A DNA stretch of 64,000 nt from Rhodobacterales bacterium (GTDB lineage: Bacteria > Pseudomonadota > Alphaproteobacteria > Rhodobacterales > Rhodobacteraceae), in contig PDOZ01000027.1 in assembly GCA_002747325.1 (NCBI GenBank), positions 62,001-126,000 of the forward strand. The letters run 5' to 3'. Every line of letters begins with the position of its first letter. The first letter of the stretch is position 1. The notes beneath the pieces were generated by a model that searched no databases, was not told where the DNA came from, and was given only the letters and a program-made list of their open reading frames with translations. A program made the translations under genes and the position numbers. Below are positions 31,455 to 42,386 of this stretch, in pieces.

Positions 31455-31703
31455 CTATTCGTCTTCTTTCGGCGCGTCCGGGTCTGGCTTGCCCACGCCC
31501 ATGAAGATCGGCTTGAGCGGCAGGATCCAGATAAAGCCCAGCACGATATAGATGAACAGCTCGATAAAGACACCAATCGGCCCCATCTCCGGCGGGCGCG
31601 GCACGATGGCAGCGAGTAGCGACACCAGAAAGATGTAGAGCGGCATCCAGACCAGCAGAACGAGCAGCGACAATTTGCGCCGGGTTTTCCATTTCAATGC
31701 CAT
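31455..31703 (-). CDS. DUF2842 inner-membrane protein
   Basis: The 82-residue protein has two membrane helices: LLVLLVWMPLYIFLVSLLAAIV, and the C-terminal pair FIELFIYIVLGFIWILPLKPIF. A short acidic tail DPDAPKEDE follows. This matches the alphaproteobacterial DUF2842 family, whose function is unknown. It begins 4 bp after the purA stop and is thus co-transcribed with purA. The 124 bp between its stop and the terminator at 31330 hold no gene. Confidence 0.85.
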   Translation of the reverse strand: MALKWKTRRKLSLLVLLVWMPLYIFLVSLLAAIVPRPPEMGPIGVFIELFIYIVLGFIWILPLKPIFMGVGKPDPDAPKEDE

Positions 31704-31707
31704 CGGC

Positions 31708-33021
<1,314 letters not shown>

Positions 33022-33196
33022 GATGATCCTCTCGGTATTGGATAAACCCAAACCCCTATACACACAGGCGCGCCCGGTGAGAACCGGTTTTTCGCGGCAA
33101 TTTTTCCGCCCATTGCCACAAGAGCGCGCCTTTGGGCTTGCGATGGGCGGCACTTGCCCCTAGATAGCCCCATCAAGACACTAACCGGGGCGCCCC

Positions 33197-33559
33197 ATGG
33201 AAAACGTCATTCTTGCCATTCACCTGCTGCTGGCTCTGAGCCTGATCGGTATCGTTCTGGTGCAGAAATCGGAAGGCGGCGGCCTTGGGATTGGTGGCGG
33301 TGGCGGCGGCGTGATGAGCGCGCGCGGCGCGGCCCATGCGCTCTCCAAACTGACCTGGTTCCTCGCCATCGCGTTTCTTTGCACCTCGATCACCCTGACC
33401 ATCGTCGGCGCGCGCAATGCGGCGGGGGTGTCCGTGGTCGAAACCGTGCCGGATATTGAAGCGCCGATCGAAGCGCCCGCCCTGCCGGATGTGACCGACA
33501 TGATGCCCGTGGTGCCGTCGGATACCGACGCCCCGGTCGCCCCGCCGCGCGCCGAATAA
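33197..33559 (+). CDS. secG: Preprotein translocase subunit SecG
   Basis: SecG is a small inner-membrane subunit that assists SecYEG. The 120-residue protein has two membrane helices (VILAIHLLLALSLIGIVLVQ and LTWFLAIAFLCTSITLTIV). They flank the Gly-rich loop KSEGGGLGIGGGGGGVMSARG, typical of SecG. An acidic Pro-rich tail follows. secG just before pyrG is a common order. Confidence 0.93.
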   Translation: MENVILAIHLLLALSLIGIVLVQKSEGGGLGIGGGGGGVMSARGAAHALSKLTWFLAIAFLCTSITLTIVGARNAAGVSVVETVPDIEAPIEAPALPDVTDMMPVVPSDTDAPVAPPRAE

Positions 33560-33823
33560 GCGAGCGGATACGGCAGAATCGCCTGAACAACCGATTGTAG
33601 AGCGCCAAAAGCGCCCCACAACATGCTGCGATCCGGTTGCACGGGAGCCGGGAATCGTCTATGAAGAAATCCCGTGACGAGGCAGATTCGGAGCGGTGAA
33701 TTCCCCCGGATGCAACGTGTGAAAAGGTCGGCGGCGCGCGCCTCTGGCCCGGACCCGCATTCTGCCCAGCCCGGCACCGGTTCGCCGCAGGGGCTCACCA
33801 GAACAACGAACGGGAGCGGCGGC
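33560..33823. other. secG-pyrG spacer
   Basis: No tRNA or conserved gene was found in these 264 bp. A 12-codon mini-ORF ([12 protein letters not shown]) starts at 33661 but has no independent support. The pyrG start is preceded by CGGGAGCGG. Confidence 0.4.
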
Positions 33824-35467
<1,644 letters not shown>

Positions 35468-35469
35468 AC

Positions 35470-35491
35470 CTTCTTCTTAGCAAAAATACTC
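35470..35491 (+). repeat. Intergenic 22-bp motif, copy 3
   Basis: CTTCTTCTTAG, CAA, AAATACTC, placed immediately after the pyrG stop. It is followed by CGGGG and then by a perfect GAGGGGC-AGC-GCCCCTC hairpin (35514-35530). The same arrangement occurs after copy 6. Confidence 0.88.
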
Positions 35492-35562
35492 CGGGGTGAA
35501 TTTGCGCAGCAAAGAGGGGCAGCGCCCCTCCCCCGAACCCAACAAAACACCGGGCACCCCCC

Positions 35563-35994
35563 ATGATCGACAAACTGCTCAACTCCCTGTTCGGCCCCGA
35601 GCCCAAACCCCTCCCCGAACCCGATGCCCGCCTCGCCCTCTCCGCCCTGCTCGTGCGCATTGCCCGTTCCGACGGAGACTACGCCGCCAGCGAAATCACC
35701 GCCATCGACAGCGCCCTCGCCGCCCGCTACGGCCTGAACGCCGAACAAACCGAAGCCCTGCGCCGGGAGGCGGAAGCGCTGGAAGCACAGGCGCCCGACA
35801 CCGTGCGCTTCACCCGCGCCATCAAGCACAGCGTCGACATTGACGCGCGGATCGCCGTGGTGGAAGCGGCGTGGTCCGTGGTGCTGGCGGATGGCCAGCG
35901 CGCAGATGAGGAAGACGCGTTGATGCGGCTGGTGGCCTCGCTCCTCGGCGTGTCCGACCGCGACAGCAATCAGGCGCGGCTCAACGCCGGGTGA
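35563..35994 (+). CDS. TerB family protein
   Basis: The 143-residue all-helical protein resembles the TerB (tellurite resistance) fold, a metal-binding helical domain common in alphaproteobacteria. Features are LALSALLVRIARSDGDYAASEITAIDSALAARYGL, with the acidic SDGDY site, and the second half VVEAAWSVVLADGQRADEEDALMRLVASLLGV, with the repeated ADGQ.. acidic site. It has no signal peptide. No other ter gene is near, so tellurite resistance should not be assumed. Confidence 0.82.
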   Translation: MIDKLLNSLFGPEPKPLPEPDARLALSALLVRIARSDGDYAASEITAIDSALAARYGLNAEQTEALRREAEALEAQAPDTVRFTRAIKHSVDIDARIAVVEAAWSVVLADGQRADEEDALMRLVASLLGVSDRDSNQARLNAG

Positions 35995-36171
35995 ATTGAT
36001 TCTCTGCAAGGCGCAGGAAAACGCACAAAATCCCCGCACACGCCCCCGCCCTGCGCAAGACAATCCCGCGCAACACACCGGAACTTATACGGTTTTCCCT
36101 TGTTTTCCCCGCTTTTCTGCGCCGCAGCGTAAGACCCCGTTGCAATTACACAAATTTTCAGCCCTACTCTG

Positions 36172-36207
36172 CCCGATAAAGGGCCCGATAAAGGGCCCGA
36201 TAAAGGG
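36172..36207 (+). repeat. Three perfect 12-bp tandem repeats upstream of the ABC ATPase
   Basis: The unit CCCGATAAAGGG occurs three times head to tail (36172-36183, 36184-36195, 36196-36207). The last copy runs straight into the Shine-Dalgarno GGGGAGG. The unit is in frame with the ATPase gene, but no start codon precedes it. Copy number changes here would alter the leader and the RBS surroundings. Confidence 0.92.
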
Positions 36208-36219
36208 GAGGACGCAGAC

Positions 36220-36993
36220 ATCACCGACACGCCGGTAATAGAAATCCGCGATCTGCATAAATGCTACGGCAATCTGGAAGTGCTCAAGGGGGTGGACCTC
36301 GTGGCACCGCGTGGCCATGTGGTCTCGCTCATCGGCTCCTCCGGCTCTGGCAAATCGACGCTTCTGCGCTGCGCCAACCTGCTGGAAGAAAGCCAGCAGG
36401 GCGAAATCCTGTTTGAAGGCGAACCGATCCGCTGGCGGGGCACCGGGCTGCACCGGCACCCGGCCGATGCCAAACAGGTCATGCGCATCCGCACCAACCT
36501 GTCGATGGTGTTTCAACAATTCAACCTCTGGTCACACATGACCATTCTGGAAAATGTCATGGAAGCGCCGGTGACGGTGCTGGGCCGCGACAAGCGGCAG
36601 GTCGAAGCGGATGCGCGCAAATATCTCGACAAGGTCGGGATCGGCGACAAATGCGACGCCTGGCCCGCGCAGCTTTCCGGCGGCCAGCAACAGCGCGCCG
36701 CCATCGCCCGCGCCCTGTGCATGGAGCCGAAAGCACTGCTGTTTGACGAGCCGACCTCGGCGCTCGACCCGGAGCTGGAACAGGAAGTGGTCAAGGTGAT
36801 CAAGGATTTGGCCACCGAGGGCCGCACCATGGTCATCGTGACGCATGACATGCGCATGGCAGGCGACGTTGCCGATCACGTCATTTTCCTGCATCAGGGT
36901 AAAATCGAAGAAGAAGGCACGCCGGAGGAGATTTTCCAAAATCCCCAATCCGAGCGGCTGCAACAATTCCTGTCGGCCACCGTGCCGGCATAA
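36220..36993 (+). CDS. Polar amino-acid ABC transporter ATP-binding protein (apparent ATC start)
   Basis: This ATPase of a HisP/GlnQ-type importer is 257 residues from the proposed start. It has the A-loop aromatic in LHKCYGN, Walker A GSSGSGKSTLL, Q-loop VFQQFNLW, signature LSGGQQQRAAIARAL, Walker B LLFDEPTSALDPE and the His switch VIVTHDM. The family N-terminus (TDTPVIEIRDLHKCYG) is present but its first codon is ATC at 36220, eight bases after GGGGAGG. The first standard start in frame is GTG 36280, which would delete strand 1 and the A-loop. ATC initiation, or a recent ATG-to-ATC change, is the best reading. First gene of a six-gene transporter unit. Confidence 0.85.
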   Translation: MTDTPVIEIRDLHKCYGNLEVLKGVDLVAPRGHVVSLIGSSGSGKSTLLRCANLLEESQQGEILFEGEPIRWRGTGLHRHPADAKQVMRIRTNLSMVFQQFNLWSHMTILENVMEAPVTVLGRDKRQVEADARKYLDKVGIGDKCDAWPAQLSGGQQQRAAIARALCMEPKALLFDEPTSALDPELEQEVVKVIKDLATEGRTMVIVTHDMRMAGDVADHVIFLHQGKIEEEGTPEEIFQNPQSERLQQFLSATVPA

Positions 36994-37010
36994 TCAACTG
37001 GGAGAAAACC

Positions 37011-37727
37011 ATGAAGAAACTCTTTCTGAGCGCTGCCGCTTTGGCACTGACTGCGGGCGTTGCGGCCGCCGATGTGGTGCGGATGGGCACCGAGGGCGCC
37101 TACCCTCCGTATAACTACATCGACGACAGCGGTCAGGTCGCGGGCTTTGAGCGCGAGTTGGGCGACGAGCTGTGCAAACGCGCCAAGCTGGAATGCGAAT
37201 GGGTCACCAACGAGTGGGATTCGATCATCCCCAACCTCGTTTCCGGCAACTACGACACCATCATCGCCGGCATGTCCATCACCGAAGAGCGCAAGGCCGT
37301 GATCGACTTCACGCAGAATTACACCCTGCCGGACCCCTCCGCCTATGTCGCACTCTCCAAAGATGTTGACCTGAAAGGCGGCATCATCGCCGCGCAGGCC
37401 GGCACCATTCAGGCGGGCCACGTTGCCGCTTCCGGCGCCACGCTGGTAGAGTTCCCCACCCCGGACGAGACCCTCGCCGCCGTGCGCAACGGCGAAGCGG
37501 ATGCGGTTCTGGCCGACAAGGCCTTCCTCGACAGCTTCGTGGCCGACAGCAACGGTGAGCTGATGTTCATCGGTGAAGACGTCATGCTCGGCGAGGGCAT
37601 CGGCATGGGCCTGCGCAAGAGCGACGGCGAGTTGCGCGCCCGTTTCGACGCGGCGATCCAGTCGATGAAAGACGACGGCTCGCTGAACGCGCTGATCGTC
37701 AAGCACGAAATCGGCAAAACCTTCTAA
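37011..37727 (+). CDS. Polar amino-acid ABC transporter substrate-binding protein
   Basis: This periplasmic family-3 solute-binding protein has 238 residues. The Sec signal is MKKLFLSAAALALTAGVAAA, cut at about residue 20. The mature start VVRMGTEGAYPPYNYIDDSGQVAGFERELGDELC is the typical ligand-binding opening. WDSIIPNLVSGNYDTIIAGMSITEERK with its Arg/Lys follows. Resemblance to Arg/Lys/ornithine/His binding proteins suggests a basic amino acid or amine ligand, but the ligand is unproven. GGGAG lies before the ATG. A hairpin follows the stop. Confidence 0.9.
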   Translation: MKKLFLSAAALALTAGVAAADVVRMGTEGAYPPYNYIDDSGQVAGFERELGDELCKRAKLECEWVTNEWDSIIPNLVSGNYDTIIAGMSITEERKAVIDFTQNYTLPDPSAYVALSKDVDLKGGIIAAQAGTIQAGHVAASGATLVEFPTPDETLAAVRNGEADAVLADKAFLDSFVADSNGELMFIGEDVMLGEGIGMGLRKSDGELRARFDAAIQSMKDDGSLNALIVKHEIGKTF

Positions 37728-37735
37728 GAGGTTTC

Positions 37736-37758
37736 GGCGGGGCCATCGCGGCCCCGCC
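37736..37758 (+). promoter_or_regulatory. Intercistronic hairpin after the binding-protein gene
   Basis: GGCGGGGCC and GGCCCCGCC form a 9-bp perfect stem with a 5-base loop and no T-run. Such hairpins after binding-protein genes usually protect the upstream mRNA and give more binding protein than permease. Confidence 0.7.
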
Positions 37759-37766
37759 CCTGCATC

Positions 37767-38669
37767 ATGTTTTCATTCTGCACCGACCCTTCCGCGCTTG
37801 AAGGCGCAAGCTGGCTGGCCTGTCTGCTGACGACCGGCAAGCATATGGCATTTTACGGCTCCTTCGGGACGGTGCTGCTGCTGTTGGCCATCACCGCACC
37901 AACCGCCCTGCTTTTCGGCTTTTTCGGCGCTTCCGCCGCCCGTTCGCACATCCCGCCCCTGCGCTGGATCGGCAAGAGCTATACCGCCATCGTGCGCGGC
38001 GTGCCCGACATCGCCTTTTTCCTGTTCTTCGTCATCGCCCTCGATCAGGGCTTCGAGTTCCTGCGCCATCAGGTGCTGTGCCCGGACTGGACGGAACCCG
38101 TGCGACAGGGCAACGATTTCGTGGTCTGCGACGCGGCCAAACTGCCGCTGTCCAGCTCCCCGCAATGGGTGCATGAGATATACGGCTTCTTCATCGCCGT
38201 GCTGACCTTTGCCATCGTGTTCGGCGCTTTCGCCGCCAACGTCCTGTTCGGCGCGATGAAGGCGGTACCGCGCGCGCAGCTTGAAACCGCCGAGGCCTAC
38301 GGCATGACCCCAAGGCAGGTCTTCCGCCGCGTCCTCGTGCCGCAAATGTGGGTCTATGCCCTGCCGGGGCTGGGCAATCTGTGGATGATCCTGATCAAGG
38401 CCACGCCGCTGCTGTTCCTGCTGGGCGTCGAAGACATCGTTTACTGGGCGCGCGAGCTGGGCGGCACCAAAACCAGCCGCATTTCGGAATACCCGCATGG
38501 CGACTGGCGGCTCTATTATTTCGGCGCGCTGCTGATCTTCTACCTCATCCTGACCTGGGTTTCCGAGAAGCTGATCGCCCGCCTGTCGCACCGTCTGAGC
38601 ATCGGACAGGCCACCTCCGCCGGCGAAGGCCAGCGCAAGGCCCGCAAGCCGAAGAAGGTCACGCCATGA
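37767..38669 (+). CDS. Polar amino-acid ABC transporter permease (HisQ/ArtQ-like)
   Basis: This 300-residue inner-membrane permease has several hydrophobic helices (first TVLLLLAITAPTALLFGFFGA). The family EAA loop is AVPRAQLETAEAYGMTPRQVFRRVLVPQM. An insertion of about 40 residues (about 95-130, with CPDWTEPVRQGNDFVVCD) lies between helices and carries two Cys, probably periplasmic. The C-terminus is basic. Its stop overlaps the next permease start by 4 bp. Confidence 0.9.
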   Translation: MFSFCTDPSALEGASWLACLLTTGKHMAFYGSFGTVLLLLAITAPTALLFGFFGASAARSHIPPLRWIGKSYTAIVRGVPDIAFFLFFVIALDQGFEFLRHQVLCPDWTEPVRQGNDFVVCDAAKLPLSSSPQWVHEIYGFFIAVLTFAIVFGAFAANVLFGAMKAVPRAQLETAEAYGMTPRQVFRRVLVPQMWVYALPGLGNLWMILIKATPLLFLLGVEDIVYWARELGGTKTSRISEYPHGDWRLYYFGALLIFYLILTWVSEKLIARLSHRLSIGQATSAGEGQRKARKPKKVTP

Positions 38670-39472
38670 GTTGTCTCGAAACCATCGCCGATTATGGCCT
38701 GCGCTCCATCGGCATCGGCGCCCGCCTGCTGCCCAAATCCGACATCACGCTATGCGAGCAGTTCACCCTGATCGGCTCCGGCATGATCTGGAACATCTAT
38801 TTCGGCACCCTTGCCCTCCTGTTAGGCTTCTTCCTCGCCACCGCCGTGGCGCTGGCCAAAGCCTCCGACAAGCTCTGGCTGCGCAAACCGGCGGACTGGT
38901 TCATCTTCATTTTCCGCGGCTCTCCTCTCTTCATCCAGTTCTTCTTCGGCTATTTTGCCTTCCTTGCGTTAAAAAAGAATTACGATATTTTCGATTCTCT
39001 GACCTCCGCATGGCTCGGCGCGCTGATCGTGCTGTTTCTCAACACCTCCGCCTATGCCGGCGAGATTTTCTACGGCGCCCTGCGCTCGATCCCGCGCGGC
39101 GATCTGGAAGCGGCCGACGCTTACGGCATCACCGGCTTCACCCGTTTCCGCCGCATCACCTTCCCCACCATGATGCGCCTCGCCTGGCCCGCCTATACCA
39201 ACGAAGCGATCTTCCTGTTTCACGCCACGGCGCTGGTGTTTTTCTCCGGCTTCCCCGCCTGGCAACAACGCGGCGACGCGCTCTATTATGCCAGCTATTT
39301 CGCCGACAAGACCTTCAACCCCTTCATCCCCTACCCCATCCTGTCGATGTATTTCATCCTCCTCGTGCTGGTGGTGATCACCCTGTTTGGCGCCATCGGG
39401 CGGCGGCTGAACAAACACCTGCCCGCCGAGCTGCGCAAACCGACCCGCTTCCGTATGCGCATGATGCGCTGA
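38666..39472 (+). CDS. Polar amino-acid ABC transporter permease (HisM/ArtM-like)
   Basis: The second permease subunit, 268 residues from ATG 38666. It has membrane helices at about 38-60, 75-100 and further on, and the EAA loop SIPRGDLEAADAYGITGFTRFRRITFPTMMR that contacts the ATPase. The ATGA overlap with the previous gene fixes this start; an upstream frame to 38348 overlaps the first permease and is not real. Confidence 0.9.
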   Translation: MSCLETIADYGLRSIGIGARLLPKSDITLCEQFTLIGSGMIWNIYFGTLALLLGFFLATAVALAKASDKLWLRKPADWFIFIFRGSPLFIQFFFGYFAFLALKKNYDIFDSLTSAWLGALIVLFLNTSAYAGEIFYGALRSIPRGDLEAADAYGITGFTRFRRITFPTMMRLAWPAYTNEAIFLFHATALVFFSGFPAWQQRGDALYYASYFADKTFNPFIPYPILSMYFILLVLVVITLFGAIGRRLNKHLPAELRKPTRFRMRMMR

Positions 39473-39535
39473 GCTTGCCCGGCCTGCGATGGGCTGCTAG
39501 GGTCGGCCTGAAATTTGATCAAATTCAGGTGACGC

Positions 39536-40216
39536 ATGAAAATTGGCATCCTGCAAGCGGGGCACAGCCCGGATGTGGTAACAGACAGCCTTGGCGATTA
39601 CGCCGATATGTTTACCCGGCTGCTGGCTGGACGGGGCTTTGACTTCGAGATTTATTCCGTGGTCGATAACGAATTTCCGACCGGCCCGGAGGCTGCCGAT
39701 GGCTGGCTCATCACCGGCTCCAAACACGGCGCCTATGAGGACCACGACTGGATCCCCCCGCTGGAAGCCCTGATCCGCGACATCCGCGCGGCAAAACTAC
39801 CGCTGATCGGCATCTGTTTCGGCCACCAAATCATCGCGCAGGCGCTCGGCGGCAAGGTGGAAAAATTCGAGGGCGGCTGGTCCGTCGGGCGGCAGACCTA
39901 CCGCATGAACGGACAGGAAATCGCCCTGAACGCCTGGCATCAGGATCAGGTCGTGCGCCCGCCGGAAGGGGCGGAAATCATTGCCGAAAGCGATTTCTGC
40001 GCCAATGCGGGCATGTTGATCGACGGGCGGATTTTCACCCTGCAACCACACCCGGAATTCGGCGCCGAGATGACCGGCGCGCTGATCGAACACCGGGGCG
40101 GCGGGGTGCCCGACGCGTTGCTGGCGCAAGCCACCGCCACGCTGGACGCCCCGGTCGACAACCCCATGATCGCCGAACAAATGGCCACCATCCTCAAAAG
40201 CGGAGCGGCAAAATGA
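39536..40216 (+). CDS. Class I glutamine amidotransferase-like hydrolase
   Basis: The 226-residue cytosolic protein has a class I GATase fold. The nucleophile elbow is LIGICFGHQIIAQALGG, and the catalytic His-Glu pair is in TLQPHPEFGAEM. The pocket sequence WLITGSKHGAYED lies upstream. It is a stand-alone enzyme, overlapping the downstream ligase by 4 bp. With a gamma-glutamyl ligase next door, it may hydrolyse a gamma-glutamyl compound, like PuuD in putrescine breakdown; this is inference. Confidence 0.82.
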   Translation: MKIGILQAGHSPDVVTDSLGDYADMFTRLLAGRGFDFEIYSVVDNEFPTGPEAADGWLITGSKHGAYEDHDWIPPLEALIRDIRAAKLPLIGICFGHQIIAQALGGKVEKFEGGWSVGRQTYRMNGQEIALNAWHQDQVVRPPEGAEIIAESDFCANAGMLIDGRIFTLQPHPEFGAEMTGALIEHRGGGVPDALLAQATATLDAPVDNPMIAEQMATILKSGAAK

Positions 40217-41586
40217 AGACCACCAAACTCGACAAACTGCACGCCGAGCTGCCGGAAGCCATGCGCGAATACCTTGGCTCGCACCGGCTCGACGAGGTGG
40301 AATGTATCATCTCCGACCTGCCCGGCATTGCGCGCGGCAAGGCGGTTCCGGCGGGGAAATTCGCCCGGCAGGACTATTTCCACCTCCCCGACAGCATCTT
40401 CTTTCAGACCATCACCGGCGATTGGGGTGACGCCGCGGGCAAGGACGGCTTCATCGAACGCGACATGATCCTGAAGCCGGATATGGCCACCGCCTCCGCC
40501 GCGCCCTGGACCGGCGACTGGACCCTGCAAGTGATCCACGACGCCTATGACCGCAACAATGAGCCGATCCCGTTCTCGCCGCGTAACGTGTTGAAACGCG
40601 TGGTGAAACTCTACCGCGACAAGGGCTGGGAGCCGGTCGTCGCGCCGGAAATGGAGTTTTACCTCGTCGCCCGCAACCTCGACCCGGCGGAAAAAATCAA
40701 ACCGATGATGGGCCGCTCCGGCCGCCCCGCCGCCGCCCGTCAGGCCTATTCCATGACCGCCGTCGACGAGTTCGGCCCGGTGATCGACGACATCTATGAC
40801 TTTGCCGAATATCAGGGCTTCGAGATCGACGGCATCACGCAGGAAGGCGGCGCCGGACAGCTGGAGATCAACCTGTTGCACGGCGACCCGGTGGCGCTGG
40901 CCGATCAGGTATTTTACTTCAAACGCCTGATCCGCGAAGCCGCCCTGCGCCACGATTGCTTCGCCACCTTCATGGCCAAACCGATCGCCGAAGAACCCGG
41001 CTCCGCCATGCACATTCACCATTCCGTCGTGGACATCGAGACCGGGCAGAACCTGTTCTCCGGCCCGCAAGGCGGCGAAACCGACGCCTTCTTCCACTAC
41101 ATCGCCGGGCTGCAAAACCACCTGCCCTCGGTGATCGCCATGCTGGCGCCCTACGTCAATTCCTACCGCCGATATGTGCGCGACCACGCCGCCCCGATCA
41201 ACCTCGAATGGGGCCGCGACAACCGCACCACCGGCATCCGCATCCCCCTCTCCGGCCCGGAAGCGCGCCGGGTGGAAAACCGCCTCGCAGGCATGGACGC
41301 CAACCCCTACCTCGCCATCGCCGCCTCGCTGGCCGCAGGCTTTCTGGGACTGATCGAACAGGAACGCCCCGACGCCCAATATCGCGGCGAAGCCTATGAA
41401 GGCGAAGAAGCCATCCCGCGCGACCTCGCCGCCGCCCTCGACCTGTTCGACGCCGCAACCGGCATGCACGACATCCTCGGCCCGGAATTCGCCCGCGTCT
41501 ATTCCATCGTCAAACGCGCCGAATACAACGAATTCCTCGCCGTGATCAGCCCGTGGGAACGCGAACACCTGCTGCTGAACGTCTGA
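40213..41586 (+). CDS. Glutamine synthetase family protein (gamma-glutamylpolyamine synthetase-like)
   Basis: The 457-residue protein has the GS beta-grasp N-terminus, followed by the catalytic domain with VVAPEMEFYLV, GAGQLEINLLHGDPVALADQ, FMAKPIAEEPGSAMHIHHSV and the Arg-rich NRTTGIRIPLSGPEARRVENRLAGMDANPYLAIAASL. The family joins glutamate to ammonia or amines using ATP. Location after an amine/amino-acid importer and a GATase suggests a PuuA-type gamma-glutamylation of an imported amine rather than ammonia assimilation. No adenylylation-site region of GlnA was recognised. Confidence 0.87.
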   Translation: MKTTKLDKLHAELPEAMREYLGSHRLDEVECIISDLPGIARGKAVPAGKFARQDYFHLPDSIFFQTITGDWGDAAGKDGFIERDMILKPDMATASAAPWTGDWTLQVIHDAYDRNNEPIPFSPRNVLKRVVKLYRDKGWEPVVAPEMEFYLVARNLDPAEKIKPMMGRSGRPAAARQAYSMTAVDEFGPVIDDIYDFAEYQGFEIDGITQEGGAGQLEINLLHGDPVALADQVFYFKRLIREAALRHDCFATFMAKPIAEEPGSAMHIHHSVVDIETGQNLFSGPQGGETDAFFHYIAGLQNHLPSVIAMLAPYVNSYRRYVRDHAAPINLEWGRDNRTTGIRIPLSGPEARRVENRLAGMDANPYLAIAASLAAGFLGLIEQERPDAQYRGEAYEGEEAIPRDLAAALDLFDAATGMHDILGPEFARVYSIVKRAEYNEFLAVISPWEREHLLLNV

Positions 41587-41590
41587 CCGA

Positions 41591-41620
41591 ACACCTGTCA
41601 GCTGACACACCTGTCAGCTG
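41591..41620. repeat. 14-bp direct repeat containing a palindrome
   Basis: ACACCTGTCAGCTG occurs at 41591-41604 and 41607-41620. The first copy includes the perfect palindrome TGTCAGCTGACA (41596-41607). It begins five bases after the ligase stop. It could be an operator or part of a 3' structure. Confidence 0.7.
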
Positions 41621-41720
41621 GCATCGGCCAGATCGACAGTGTGGTTATCGGCTACCGAAACACTGCCCGGCGTAATGGTGCCGCAGATAGAGCAGAAATG
41701 GCTAAATCGGAATCAGAATT

Positions 41721-41756
41721 CTCTGCCTCCGGGTCAGCCTCTGCCCCCGGTTCAGC
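41721..41756. repeat. 18-bp imperfect tandem repeat
   Basis: Two adjacent 18-bp units (41721-41738 and 41739-41756), both of CTCTGCCNCCGG type, agree at 16 of 18 positions. They lie in a 220-bp stretch after the ligase gene where no gene is seen; short open frames on both strands are broken by stops and lack starts. Confidence 0.65.
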
Positions 41757-41810
41757 AACATGCTGATTTCAAACGCAAATTTTGACGCTCGATATCGCAG
41801 GGCAAATCAA

Positions 41811-41832
41811 TTTCTTCTTAGCACAAATACTC
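41811..41832 (+). repeat. Intergenic 22-bp motif, copy 4
   Basis: TTTCTTCTTAG (first base T instead of C), CAC, AAATACTC, with the extended flank ACAACACCGCC. Confidence 0.82.
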
Positions 41833-41898
41833 ACAACACCGCCGCCCCAAAGGACCAAAGCCTCGGACAACAAAAACACCTTCAAACGACCTGAAACC

Positions 41899-41932
41899 AA
41901 AAACGCCCCTCCAAAAGGAGAGGCGTTTTTTG
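41899..41932 (-). terminator. Rho-independent terminator after tRNA-Asp
   Basis: On the minus strand AACGCCTCTCC and GGAGGGGCGTT form a stem with a TTTT loop, followed by a T-run. On the plus strand the same hairpin also ends with TTTTTT, so it can work in both directions. Confidence 0.88.
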
Positions 41933-41938
41933 CAGCGG

Positions 41939-42015
41939 TGGCGCGGTTGACGGGACTCGAACCCGCGACCCCCGGCGTGACAGGCCGGTACTCTAACCAA
42001 CTGAGCTACAACCGC
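41939..42015 (-). tRNA. tRNA-Asp (anticodon GTC)
   Basis: The 77-nt cloverleaf includes an encoded CCA. The acceptor stem is GCGGTTG/CAACCGC with discriminator G. The D-arm begins TAGCTCAG and includes TTGGTTAGAG. The anticodon loop is CCTGTCACG with GTC. The T-arm contains GGTTCGAGTCC. A promoter is visible upstream and a terminator downstream. This tRNA is the substrate of GluQ, encoded about 2.6 kb away, if it carries queuosine. Confidence 0.97.
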
Positions 42016-42044
42016 CCACTGCCCGGCCCGAAGGCCGTGGCGGG

Positions 42045-42073
42045 GTTCTAGAAGCGGCAGACGGGGGCGTCAA
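42045..42073 (-). promoter_or_regulatory. Promoter of the tRNA-Asp gene
   Basis: On the minus strand TTGACG (42073-42068) and TAGAAC (42050-42045) are separated by 17 bp. The hexamers lie about 30 bp upstream of the tRNA 5' end. Confidence 0.7.
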
Positions 42074-42386
42074 GCGGATAACGCATCGGAGCGGAATTTT
42101 TTTCGCCGATCCTTTTCCAGACCGACCGTAAAAGCTTCAAAACAGGCGAATCACTTCGAAAACCGCCAGCTTGCAGCGACTTTCTCCGGTTTGAGAGGCC
42201 GCACAGCCGGCAAAAAAACAGATATTCGCCAAGAAAATTGCACTATTCGAACATCTGCATCGCACAATCTGGCAGCAAAGCCACAAAAACCCTGAGCAAA
42301 ACAGGAAAACACCGCCAACGCCTTGCAAATAAAGAAGAAGATCGCAATAGCTGGATCGAATTCAAGGCGCTGCCTGGGGGGGTATT
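42074..42386. other. AT-richer spacer before the polysaccharide deacetylase gene
   Basis: About 310 bp of lower GC with no gene recognised on either strand. The short minus-strand frames overlap each other, lack ribosome sites and show no conserved pattern. It must hold the deacetylase promoter. Confidence 0.5.

Noticed and set aside
35563..35994. Calling the TerB-like gene a tellurite-resistance locus
   Set aside because: Only the general TerB fold is visible and no other ter gene is near.
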